Positions 11,738 to 22,716 of a stretch of DNA of 64,000 bases are shown piece after piece; the first letter of the stretch is position 1, and every line of letters starts with the position of its first letter. The position numbers were made by a program, and so were the translations under genes. The stretch spans positions 7,210,674 to 7,274,673 of the forward strand of contig JAINUG010000026.1 of assembly GCA_029706075.1 (NCBI GenBank), given 5' to 3'. Source of the stretch: Aldrovandia affinis (taxonomy: Eukaryota; Chordata; Actinopteri; Notacanthiformes; Halosauridae). Below the pieces are notes generated by a model. The model was not told the DNA's origin and did no database searches. It worked only from the letters and a program-made list of their open reading frames with translations.

Positions 11738-11830
11738 GTGGTCCCGAGTGGCTCAGTCGACCGAGGCTCTTGCCGCTGTAGCCCAGACTTCATGAGTGGG
11801 CTATCAAGGCCGCCTGCAGGATTTTACCTT
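11738..11830 (+). repeat. Possible tRNA-type SINE head
   Basis: Contains tcccgagtggctcagtcgac, which fits a Pol III A box, but a clear B box is not visible. Weak call. Confidence 0.3.
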
Positions 11831-14446
11831 ATGGTGCACACAAACCAACTAAACATGCCCCCCCCCGCCCCCAACCACTCACACATACGCACATGGAGAG
11901 GAACACAATATGTCTACAGCCAAGGCTTACTGATAAAATTGAATTAAATCTGGTTCTTGCCTATTTGAAGTTTACTGTTTGTCGCTTAAGACTCGTGCAG
12001 CACTCTCACCTGTTACTGTCTATTTTCATCTCATGGTGAATGTTCATCAAAAACTGTAGAAAAAAAAGTTGTGAGTGCATCGGTTATAGAAGATCATATA
12101 GTTAAAGTGATATAGAAACAAACCAGGTGTCAGAATGAGAAAAACGGCTCGCTAATGACTGGCAGTCGCCAGCCATCATTTCAACGTTTAGGTGTAGACT
12201 CGTCCCACTCCTTTTGGGAATTTTATTGGTATAGGCATGTTTCTGTTCTGGAGCAGGGACAGTAGCTCAGTGTGATGCATACAGTTGTTGACAGTGAGAG
12301 ACACGCTTCCGCTCCAATCAGCACAAGCTCTCCTGTAGTACTGTGTGACCTAATCACTGGCTCGGGCAATTGCATTAAGAGAATGCACTTATTTCAGAGA
12401 CAGTGCACCTTGCACAGGTACAGATGCGGGTGGCACAGTGGTGATTTGAGAGGCACAAATGCCAATTCTAAAAAGGGGAAAATTGTGAATAAAAACATTT
12501 AATTAACTAAAATATAAATAATTTCAGGAACACATTTAACAACATAACTTCCAGCAACCCTTATCTGTAGGAGTATCAACTGCAGGTACTTGTTAAACGA
12601 TATGAACTCAATCAAACCTAATTCATTGAAAGCTCAGGACCAGGGTAAGGGGAGCACTGCTCAAGAGGACTGTTTCACTTCCTGTTCAATGATTTCCAGG
12701 TAACCTTGACTGATTTCCTTTGAGTAACATTGGCCTCCATTCAATCCAGCTTCAATGCACAATTCTTTGTATGACTTTTTTCATGTGTTGCGTAACATTT
12801 TTTGTTCAGTGGCCACTAGAATTTGATGAAAAATACTTTTGAACAATAAAAAAGCCATTCCTGTAGAAGATTGATTACATTGATGTAATATTGAATTGAT
12901 GCATTTGGGCTCACACAAAAGTGTGAAAGTTGTGAATGAGTTGACAGAAACAAAAAACTGACAGAAAATGTTAAACACAAGATTGGTCCGTTACGGATTA
13001 CCAGATTGCACGGTTAAAAAAAACTAAACAACTAAAATAATTTAGAACGTGTGAGCATTAATGCAGTTATGGGAAATTTGTCACTGAAATAAAGAGCATG
13101 AAAAAATATATATCACTAATAAAAGACGAATATAAAATGGTCCTGCTTCAGACTTCAATGTCACTGTGAAGGGAGTGAGTTGGTTCAATGCCAGAGCAAC
13201 TGTAATTACTCCTCTAGGACCCGTATTAAGGTAAGCACTTTATAATTGCAATTAGATTATATCTGTCTCAGGGTATTAACATGATTAAATTAGCAATAGT
13301 GGTTACATCATTACAAAATATATAATATACAATGTTACATTATAATATAAGATAAAGAAAATGTACAAATGCTAAATTGCTACATAGTTGAAATTATTGT
13401 GCATTCATACTTACATGCGCAAGTAAGAGTTGGCATCAATGTAATATTGCATGCAAGAAGAAGCACATAAACATGTCCAAAGGCCTAAGATGGAGAAATA
13501 GCCAAGAGAGACAGTAGAAAGAAAAGGAAGCAATGACATGCTTATTAAAAATGCTCCCTCCACCATTTCTCACCATCTGTGTCGATGGAGGGGGGAACCA
13601 GTGATTTTCAATTACCTGTTTATTTAATAAAGGTAAGCTATGAGGACCCATTTGGATATTTCATTATCCTTCACAAATCTTAAACAGCTCATTAGATGCA
13701 CCACAGTAATGAACTGTTTTATTTTGACTGTTGAGAATGATCTTGTCAAAGGGTGTCCACTCAAAATTCACATTTGCATATGGTAAGCTAGCCCTCCTGT
13801 TCCATTGGTGCTTCCTGTGAGGTACTGTGATAGGTCTGGGGATGCAAAGCGAATATCACTCCGCTCTTTAATTTCTTTCCACACCAAGCCTTTGTCCAGA
13901 TACAAATCGGAGGTGTATGCAATGCCAGGAAAGGCAAAGGAGGTGCATAATCTAATAAAATATTTTACATAAGAAATGTATAAGCAATTTACAAGAATGG
14001 CTTGCATGATTATACATTGGGCAAAGAGTTTTTAGTGGTTTGGCTCATTAGGTAGAACACCGGTTCTGAGATGGCAAAAGAGGCGCGGTGTTCAGTGCAC
14101 TGAAAAGTTGTTTTGCCTGAAAGGTAGTGCCAGTTTAATCATAGCATCTTCTCTGTTTTTTGCCTCTGCAGGTTGCTGTGGTTACTGTGACTAGGAGCTC
14201 AAAGGTTGTGGCTACTCGCCCACCTTTGTTATAAGAATCTGAGATGATAACGCTAAGAGCCGCAAACTGGGGGAGAAATGTAAGCAGTGCTTTCTGGGAA
14301 GTGCAGCCCAGACATACTACCAGAAATTGGAATGTCCAATCACATTCCTGAAGGATTAAAGTCTCACTGCCTGAAGGCTTTCCTATGCCAAAAGATGTGC
14401 ATTAATTTATGGATGTACTCTGTTTAACCACTTAAGATGTATATAT
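11831..14446. other. Unassigned noncoding stretch
   Basis: No coding region or complete repeat recognised. A faint SINE-like head (tggctcattaggtagaacac) lies near 14040. Confidence 0.35.
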
Positions 14447-14640
14447 ACAGTACTGTGCAAAAGTTTTAGGCCACCTGAGAAAATTATATTTAAAGCTATT
14501 TATCTGGGCAGTAAATGTTTATTTCCTTGGACACTATATAACATTATAATAAATACAAATAAACATTAATACAATAAAAAGTAACAAAAATGTATTTTTT
14601 TCCAAAACGTTATAGATATCTTGGGAGATAGCTAGAAGAA
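14447..14640 (+). mobile_element. Tc1/mariner-type terminal fragment
   Basis: Begins acagtactgtgcaaaagttt followed by taggccacctgag, a typical Tc1-like terminal sequence next to a TATATA target. An L2 piece follows directly. A matching right end was not identified with confidence. Confidence 0.5.
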
Positions 14641-14644
14641 GACA

Positions 14645-15063
14645 GGTTTAGTTCCCAAATCTCTCCTCAAGGCACTCCGGCAAACAATCTTCCACACTCG
14701 GTCAGGACCGCGGAATCACTGGCCATCTTCCGCAAGAGACTCAAAACCAACCTCTTCAGACAGCACTACCACTGAAATCTGTACATCTAACTAATTGTCA
14801 TCACCACTGCTTACATGTTTAATACTTCGTTTTGTAATATGTATCCTTGTTTAAAACTTTCTCAAACAAACAAAAACTTTTTTTTTTACTAACCTTTTCC
14901 TTCCCGGTTTTACAAGTGTGGTATGCAGCTGCCAACAATGATGTCTATTGCTGTATTACTACACTGAACAATGATTGATCATACCATGTATTATTGCACA
15001 TCTTGTAAGTCGCTCTGGATAAGAGTGTCTGCTAAATGCTTAAAATGTAAATGTAAAATGTAG
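14645..15063 (+). mobile_element. L2-type LINE, 5'-truncated 3' end
   Basis: Encodes the C-terminal reverse transcriptase tail in decayed form (RTAESLAIFRKRLKTNLFRQ, about 14705-14765), then a 3' UTR ending tcttgtaagtcgctctggat at about 15000-15020 and aaaatgtaaatgtaaaatgt. Same family as 5186-5690 in the opposite orientation. Confidence 0.85.
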
Positions 15064-15398
15064 GCCACTGTATAGTTCCATAACCTTCCAATGGATTTCA
15101 AATAAGTTGTATATTTATGAAGATTAGTTTTTGTTGGATTAAATTTAAAAGAATAGTTAGGGGTGTGATCCAGATGTTTTCTGTGAAAAAATATTATGAA
15201 TAAAACAAAATGTTTTTCTGAACAATTGTATTAGTATTGTAGGTTTGGAATGTTCTGAATTGTTTGAGCATAAAATATACCTCATTACTTATGTAGTTTA
15301 TTTTATACAATCTCTTTTGTTCATCTTTATCAAGAGTATGAATAAAAACGGAGTCTACTGTATATACATGTGGGGACATATATATATACAGTACATAC
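15064..15398. other. Unassigned AT-rich stretch
   Basis: No coding signature. TA-rich tracts near 15360-15392 adjoin the next solo LTR. Confidence 0.35.
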
Positions 15399-15716
15399 AG
15401 ACTGAAATACATACAGACCACAAACCATTTATTTGTCCAAATTCATAATCCAAAGTCAAAATCCAATGTAGTTCCTCAATCAATCCAAAGTCGGTACACA
15501 ATCAGCAATCCAGAAAACAATTATTCAAAACACTCTCCAAACACTCTCCAAGGGCTTTAAATAGGCCTCCAAATTGGCCTCAGCTGCCATCAGTCAGCTG
15601 GTCATCAAGTGGGACTGCAGGCTGCTGGGAACTGTAGTCCTTTTATTTCCTCCAGTGGCTCCTAAGTATTAAAGGGCCAGGCAGCCTTTTTCCGGTGCAG
15701 CCCCTTGAGATGCAAC
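15399..15716 (-). mobile_element. Solo LTR, third relative of the TGTGGCAG family
   Basis: On the minus strand it begins TGTTGCATCTCAAGGGGCTG and shows the same body plan as the LTRs at 8870-9436 and 19853-20523: a 'cagctgaggcc...aggcctatttaaag'-like promoter region, then repeated GGATT words. TA-rich microsatellite lies on both sides. The left boundary is uncertain (could start near 15369). Confidence 0.55.
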
Positions 15717-15744
15717 AATATACACACACATATATATATATATA

Positions 15745-17000
15745 TGGGGTAAACGAACGGTGGCAAGCAAGCTGGGCAGATCACAAGAATGAACAAGCAA
15801 CATGGACCGGTGTGACCGAGACGAGCATGTGAACTGGACATGTGAGCTGAGGACGGAATTTTTCGAAGCAAGTGCCGGCCTAGTACACCCAGCTGATGCA
15901 AGGGTGCTTTTTCCCTCACAAGCGAAGTGACTTGTTTTATCGTGCTCCTGCTGCCTGCTCCTGCCTATAGTTTGCCCCTGTTGTTTTAAACTTTGATAGT
16001 TTTATCATTTTTTTAACTAGTGTTTTACTGGTGCTCAAGGGGAGGCCATTTTAACTTTCCTCTGGTGTGTTCACTACTTGTTGTGCCTTTTTCTGGGCAC
16101 CCTGTTCAGCGCCTATGTGAATTGGAGACCTTTGTATGAATATGCTAGGTCGATTAGAGAACTTGAAATAGCATTAGGTTTTTTTCTTTGGTTTAGTTTG
16201 CCCTCTTTAATTGCGGCTTCCGATGGTTGAAGCCTAACGAATATAGGCCCTTGTTTATTTTTTAAAATTGTTTTTAATTGTCCTATTTGTCACGCTAGCT
16301 TCCATTAGTGCTGTTTAAAGTGGCATCCTTGACTAGGTTAACCTCATGTTGTGTAGAGGTATAACATTTGGGATCTATTAGGCTGTTAAAGCCCACTAGT
16401 ATAGCTACTAGTACTATTCACTGTTTGATACAGCTGCAAACATTTAACAGCTTAACCTAGAGTGAGGGTTTCCAGCAGCGTGCCTTTGTTTCATTTTATG
16501 TTTTATTTGTTATTATAAGGTGCCCTTTTATTTTTAGAGACCTCCCCCCCATTGCTGTCCCTTGTGTTTTTAACTTTGTAGTAGATACCCCTGTTTCCTA
16601 CGGGTGCCTTGTACTGGCAGGTTTGTCCTGTCCTACCCTTATCAGGTATTCCCGAGGCGTTGCCCCTTTAGGCTGACCCTACCCCCTGATGATGCCTGCC
16701 GGTTTTAGTGCTGTCCTCCCCTGGCCCTGCAAAGACGGTTGCACCCCCCTTGACAACTGCACCTTATGGTTGTGGCTGCATTGGAGACAAGACATATTAC
16801 TAGTGACTTTTGTATCAACAAGTGTGCAAATAAAATTGGTTTAATTTGTCCCTGCCTTCTGTGTCTGCGTGTTCAGAGGTCATCCACTCTAGTACCACCA
16901 GGTATACGAACCAGTAGCCTACCACTAAGTTTGGGGCTTTGGGGTCCTAGTGCCCCGTCATCACTAGGTGGCGTAGTTGAGCAGATACACATTTGTCACC
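15745..17000 (+). other. Unassigned block, possibly a long LTR
   Basis: A moderately GC-balanced block unlike its flanks. It has an AATAAA signal near 16829 followed by about 170 bp ending 'aggtggcgtagttgagcaga' and 'cacatttgtcacca', which resembles the R-U5 end of a fish LTR. No coding region and no second copy in the window, so this stays tentative. Confidence 0.3.
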
Positions 17001-17289
17001 ATGTATAGACAGAAATATAGATAAATGGAAAGATACCATAAGTTGTGAAGTGTTTATTAATGTGCATTGTTTTTCTTCAACAAACCTAATAAATCATGTG
17101 AATGTTATGTGCCATGTATAATATTCTCTTCTTTTTCTTTGTTATTGATTTTTAGGGGGGGTTTTTCTGTAAAAATCTGTTTCTAAAAATGATAAATGGA
17201 GCTTGTAAGCCATGTAAATATCACATCTTTCAGAGAGAACCGAGCCAGTCTTCCCCCTGCAATTTAATTGCAATAAAGCAATTCCTTCT

Positions 17290-17508
17290 CTTACATTTTA
17301 CATTTTTAGACATTTAGCAGACGCTCATCCAGAACAAATGTATTTTACATAGGCCTACAATCCATTTATACAGCTGGATATTTTACTGAAGCAATTCAGG
17401 TTAAGTACCTTGCTCAAGGGTACAACAGCAGTGTCCCACCTGGGAATTGAACCTGGAACCTCTGAGTTACAAGTCCAGCTCCCTAACCATTACACTACAA
17501 TGCCGCCC
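17290..17508 (+). repeat. Dispersed SINE-like repeat with 'ctcaagggtacaacagcagt' body
   Basis: Starts with acatttagcagacgctcatc and continues through ttgctcaagggtacaacagc to a tRNA-like end gggaattgaacctggaacct...ccattacactacaatgccgc. Decayed relatives occur at 42560-42735 and 63385-63560. Confidence 0.6.
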
Positions 17509-19852
17509 ATATGTGGCTTTTCACTGGAATGGTAAGGTTATTATGAATGCAATGCTCACTAAAGGCATTTTCTATGTCGCGCCTATTGCGGTTGTCGTGT
17601 TTGCTCTGGCATTGAACTAAGATGAGTTTGGTTGGGGGGGGGGGGCAGTGAAAGGTTGGGATTAGTGTGTTTTCATTACCCATGGGTGTTTTGAACCCAA
17701 CTGCTTCCAAATAAGTGACCTTCATTGTAATGAAATCTGTGGAAACTCCAGGAGTCGCAGTGCCTGTCAGGGAGCGACTCACTTTAAATAATCCATAACA
17801 AAGCCCGCCAGTGCCATGTTAGCTTCTTAAGTCACAACATTGAGATGCTTTTTTCCATGGGTTAGGATGAATACAGTACTTATCTAGGAAGATAAGTGTG
17901 GGCAGGTGGGAGTAGCATGATTTTGAAGTTACAAGATAATGTATGAGAGATCGTCTGCCCTGAACACAGAAAGGGAACGTGCTGGGAATAAGAGGCATAA
18001 AGAACATGTTTAGCACGCATGTATGCATGCGTGTGTAGGCGTGTCTGCATATGTGTGTGTGCTTCTATGTGCGCGTGCATACGTGTATGTGTGTGTGTTT
18101 GTTCTCTTGTTTTGGGACTGCCTTTGACATATTAAAAAATGCAATATGTTTTGATTAATTTTCTAGATCATGTAGATCATGAACAAACTATGAGATAATG
18201 GTTTATACATTTCTAATAACTATTTACAAATGATTGGTAACTGATTAATGGCCTTTTAAAATCATTAGTAAATGATATATTAACTTAAAAAAATGATCTA
18301 TGAATGATCACTAAATCATTGTTGACTATTACTTAACAATCCATTCAATATTTCTGGTGGATTTTAACCAATTATTTATAAATATTTATATAATTAATTT
18401 ATGACTAGTTAATGAAGCATTAGCTAATTGGTATCTGATCATTATTGACTGATTTGTAAATTGTTAGTAATGCATTTGTAAAGCCAATATTAATCATTTA
18501 TAGACATTTTCTGGACCCCTTTCTAAAGTTACTATTACTATTGGTTATTAATATTCATCGTCCACAAACATTTCTAAATGTTTTTTATACATGAAATATT
18601 TTCATAAATAATATATTAGGAATGTATCATTTATATCTTTGGAAAATATTATGAATTATATACATAAGGTGAGTATTGTAAGAAAGGGAAGAAATGAGAA
18701 TGTGAATTAATCATCATAATCATAATCAATATTAAGAATGACATAAATCCAAACAACATATAAAGTAATTTGCTTGTGGAGTTTCAAATAAACATACAAA
18801 CAGATTCCCCAAGATACCAAAAAATTGAAGTTGAAACAACAGAGGGTTAATGAGCTGAAACGGTTTGAAGCGGGGGCTGTATCCAAACTAGGCGTGTGAC
18901 ATCAATGTCCAAAGAAATGCTGTATTGCTATGGGATAGCAAGGAGTAGCCTACAAAAGAATCGAAAAACGCAAAACAATAACATGCTGTATAAATATGTT
19001 AGTATAATATAGGCATTTGGATTGGAATATAAATGCATACCTGAGAAAAAACAACATACACACTTACATTAGTGGGCATATTAGCTTGTATAGACATTGC
19101 GTGCTTGCTCGTATTTTGTCATCAGAAAGACGATGAAATATGTAGTCATCCATGACATACAGGTGTCACTGTAAATGTTTCATCTTCTTTCTTCATCTAG
19201 CAATTATCGAGTGACTAAGTTGAATGCAAGGTGAACTGAAAATATTCTCGGCTCTCTGGAAGCGCATTCTGTTTACCGGAGTCAGTATCTCGAAGATCAT
19301 ATGCCAGATTATACGGTCTACAAAAAAAAAAAAGTATTTCTTGCATGGACTTTGGAAACTGGTTTTGGCTCATTTTGGGCTGCTGAATCCAATTCTGAGC
19401 TCAGATTTGCTCTATCACATCAAGTTTTTGTGCTATCTATGCTCCATATTCATGGATTTTACAAAAGTTGACCATCCAGTCTGGCAATCTTTGTGGGGAT
19501 AAAACAGCAAAAGCTTGATTATTCTCACCAAAACTTCATTTAGGGCCTTAAAATAATTGTACAAATGTTTTAAGTCATAAAAACATGTTTTACATAAGTT
19601 TATATTTTTTGTGATTTGTAGCTGTGAAGACTCTACCTAATCTGCTGTTAAGACTCTAATTTTTACAATTAAATATTGTAATTGAAGTAGGTACCTTTCA
19701 TTTTTGAATCTATCGATCTTCTAATGCAAAAAAAATTTCAGCTTTGAGTGATGTGATAGGTAAAAACTAATGCCAGATTTGGATTCAGCACCCAAAAGTT
19801 GGGTAGAATCCATTGGAAAAACAAGAATGCAAGAAAAATCGTGTTGACCAGT
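17509..19852. other. Unassigned noncoding stretch
   Basis: Contains an imperfect TG-rich tract at 18015-18100 and a long AT-rich part at 18150-18660 reiterating words such as atgattagtaa and aatgatcatt. No gene recognised. Confidence 0.4.
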
Positions 19853-20066
19853 TGTGGCAGCGCAAGGGGCTGCACAAGGAAATGGCTGCCGGGTCCTTCA
19901 ACAAATGGGAGCCGAAAACACTACATTTCCCAGCAGGCCACAGTAACACCTGAACCGAGTAAAGGCAATGGGACTAACGAACAGCTGAAGGCCATTTCAA
20001 GGCCTATTTAAAGGGCTGACTCCCATCACACTGCGAGAGGAGTAGGAACGTGTTTGGGAAGGAGTT

Positions 20067-20068
20067 GC

Positions 20069-20120
<52 letters not shown>

Positions 20121-20123
20121 TCG

Positions 20124-20155
<32 letters not shown>

Positions 20156-20157
20156 TG
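20067..20157. repeat. (TGCG)n microsatellite inside the LTR
   Basis: About 22 TGCG units, with one interruption, in the U3/R part of the 5' LTR. The related solo LTR at 8870-9436 has only tgctgtgtgtttg at the matching spot, so this is a local expansion. Alternating purine-pyrimidine makes it a Z-DNA-prone, CpG-rich tract. Confidence 0.95.
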
Positions 20158-20659
20158 TTTGGAGAGTATACCTGTGAAGTCTTTTGACCAGCCAGGATTT
20201 GGAAAGAGAGTGTTAGAGTGTTGTTTTTTTTGTGTATGAAATTGGATTGCTTTGAGGACCCCCCTTTGGATTGACTACGCCTACGGACTGGATTGCGGAA
20301 CTGACTTGGATTTTGAATTGGATTACGGACATTGACAACAAGCTAGGATTGTGGACTTTATGTTTTTGTATTCCCCTGAAGACCCCACCCTTTGTTTTGT
20401 GTGTCAGTATTTGTTTATTAAATTATCATTTTGTTTATATTACTGCCTCCTCTGTGTTCTTGAACTTGCCTACGCCCCCTCTGCAAGGTCCGTGAGTGTC
20501 GCCCAACCCCTGGGGACACCACATATGGTGGAGAATGCGGGCAGAGGATAGGCAAGATCACATATAGGCAAGAGGAGGTAGTGCAACTGTGAGCAGGATT
20601 CAGTTTTTTTTGTTTGTGATTTTTGAAAGCGATACTCCATGATGGAAGGGGACTGAACA

Positions 20660-22447
20660 ATGGATCCAGACATGGAGGCTTGGCTGGAGGCAGAGGGTCC
20701 CAAGCATCTGTCTAAAGCACACCAACGGTCCCTCAAAGTGTTTTTCCAGGCAAGTCCAGCCCTCAAATGCTCCTTTTTGACTGGAATGGCGCCCGACGTT
20801 GCTGAGGCCATTGGTGAAATGGAGAAGGTGTTGAGAACCATGAAGGGGCAACAAGAGATGAGAAAAGTCCAAAAGAAGAATGGCCACTCCCGCTCGGTGG
20901 TGCCCCCTAGGGAAAAGGGAAAGATCCCAGGTAGGCCACAAAAGCAGCATACTAGTGGAGTGGAAAAATGTGCTGGTTTAGAGGCAGAGTTGGGAGAGGC
21001 GCAAGCATTCATCAAGGGCCAAGAGGAAGTGATCCAAAAACTGGAGAAATTGTGTGGTGACCAGAAGGAAAACCTGGTGAAGAACCAGAGGTGGGCGGCC
21101 ATGGTTGAAGACAGATGGCGAGTCACCCTCCAGGAGGTTCATGAGCTGAAGAATGTCCAGTCTGAGCTGTACAGGACAAAAGCTGAGTTGGGGACCTCGG
21201 AGGAGCGCCATCTGGTGGCCGTTGGGAGATTGCTGCAGGAGCACACTGACTCGCTGAGAGTGCTGGGAATCATGGCTGGGGACCTGGAGAAGGACAAAGC
21301 ATCCCTTGTCGATGAAGTGAGACAGGTAGAGGCCCACAACCTGGCGCTCGAAGAGAAGGTGAGAAACCTAAACAGGATGTTGGAGGACGAGCATCTGCAG
21401 GGTCTGAACATTCAGAAAGCCCAGAAACAGGCTAAAGAGGAATATGCCAGGGCCTTGGGGGATGTACAGACCAGGCTCGCCCAGAAGGAGGCGGAGCTAA
21501 AGAGAGAAGCGGAGAACCATGCGTCCGAAGCGGAGCAACTCCAGAGCCAAGTGGAGCAGGAGAGCGAGGAAGGCAGGAGCTGGAGGCTCAGCTGGAAGAG
21601 GTGAAGTTTGTTCTAAAAGAACAAGAAGAGAAGATTTTTGTTTTGCAGGAACTGCACCAAACCACCTCTGCAGCCCTCCTGACTGAACAAAAGGAAAATG
21701 AAGAGCTCCCTGTTTTGAAAGAGCAACTGCGTGATTTAAAGCAGAGGCTGGACCAAAAAGAAGCCCAGCAGCGGGCCACGGAGAACTCTTTTTGTGAAGT
21801 CCTGAAGGTAAAAACTGAGACTCTGCTGGACCTACAAGACCGACTGGAAGGGGTGAGTGAAGAGCTGGGATGTGCAAAGTGTATTCCTGTCACCAAAGAC
21901 GCTAGCACGCAGGTGGAGGTCTCGCAGCCAGCGGAGCTGGGAGGAGATGATGACCAGACGTTGGAGTCGGAGCGGGATAGATGGTCCTCAGTCCCACTCG
22001 ACCTGCAGGACCTTGGAAGGGGACTGGAGGAGCAGTATGCTGACGAGGAGCTATGGTTGGACCATGGTGTGGAGGAAAACCTCTTGGCCATGGCTGAGGC
22101 CGGGTGGAACACCCAACCATTTCCTGACCTGGTGAGTCCATCCCCTTCCATAAAGTTTAAAAGGAAAAGACTAGAGGTTCTCACCTGAAGAGAAAGAACG
22201 GCGTGAAAGTAAAGGGAATGACTGTATGAAAAGTTTATGGAAAGGGGATTTGAAGACTAATGTGGAAAATAACTTTAAGGAGAATGCTAACTCTGTTTTG
22301 AAGAGCATGTTTTCCCCGGTTACCAAACCTGACTATCGGGAAGCAGCCTGGAAGGGGCAGAAAAGGCCAAAGAGCGGACCACGGAGTGAGAGACGGCACA
22401 AAGTGCGCTGGTGGAGCCATGGAACGTTGGTGAAGCCCAGAGCCTGA
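20660..22447 (+). pseudogene. Coiled-coil coding region of the LTR element, copy 1 (fossil)
   Basis: Starts after the primer-binding site at MDPDMEAWLEAEGPKHLSKA. A short N-terminal region is followed by long heptad-rich helices full of E, K, Q and L (for example ELGEAQAFIKGQEEVIQKLE and AQKEAELKREAENHASEAEQ), then an acidic part and a basic Ser/Lys/Arg-rich C-terminus. No zinc knuckle, protease or polymerase motif is visible. Its position suggests a gag-like or captured structural role, but that is inference. Broken, with about two or three breaks. Confidence 0.6.
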
Positions 22448-22716
22448 GGGGTGATTGTCCGGTCCATGAAGCACAGACCCAGTACCCACATGTGGCCAGT
22501 TGGGGGCAGACATGGTGAGCAACTTGCGCCACTTACTAATGTCTGTCAGAGGCTGTTTCAGGTGATGAATGGAATCTGGACATTTGATCCCGGCGGAGCA
22601 CTGCCGGAGTGGACCTGGAGAGGGGGGCCCTCCTGGTTGGACATAGGCCGCTCAGCCTTCCCGAGGTCAGAGCTGAGGAGGAGGGTGTCGCCCAACCCCT
22701 GGGGACACCACACAGT

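Larger units (their letters stand above)
19853..22712 (+). mobile_element. LTR element with a coiled-coil coding region (copy 1)
   Basis: The 5' LTR (19853-20523) runs from TGTGGCAG to CACCACA and contains a TATTTAAAG promoter-like word near 20008 and a TTTATTAAAT stretch near 20415. Two bases later comes TGGTGGAGAATGCGGGC, which fits a tRNA primer-binding site. The element ends at 22712 with the last bases of the same LTR after a purine-rich gaggaggaggg. A 4-bp cagt flanks both ends (19849-19852 and 22713-22716). The body holds a coiled-coil coding region and nothing recognisable as protease, reverse transcriptase or integrase, so it looks non-autonomous. It is a fossil with a few breaks. 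Confidence 0.8.

Noticed and set aside
20054-20239. Open frame of repeated RACV
   Set aside because: Translation of the (TGCG)n microsatellite.
20470-21126. 218-codon minus-strand open frame opposite the coiled-coil region
   Set aside because: Antisense shadow of a codon-biased coiled-coil region; the same holds for the minus-strand frames at 21588-22184 and 27060-27623.
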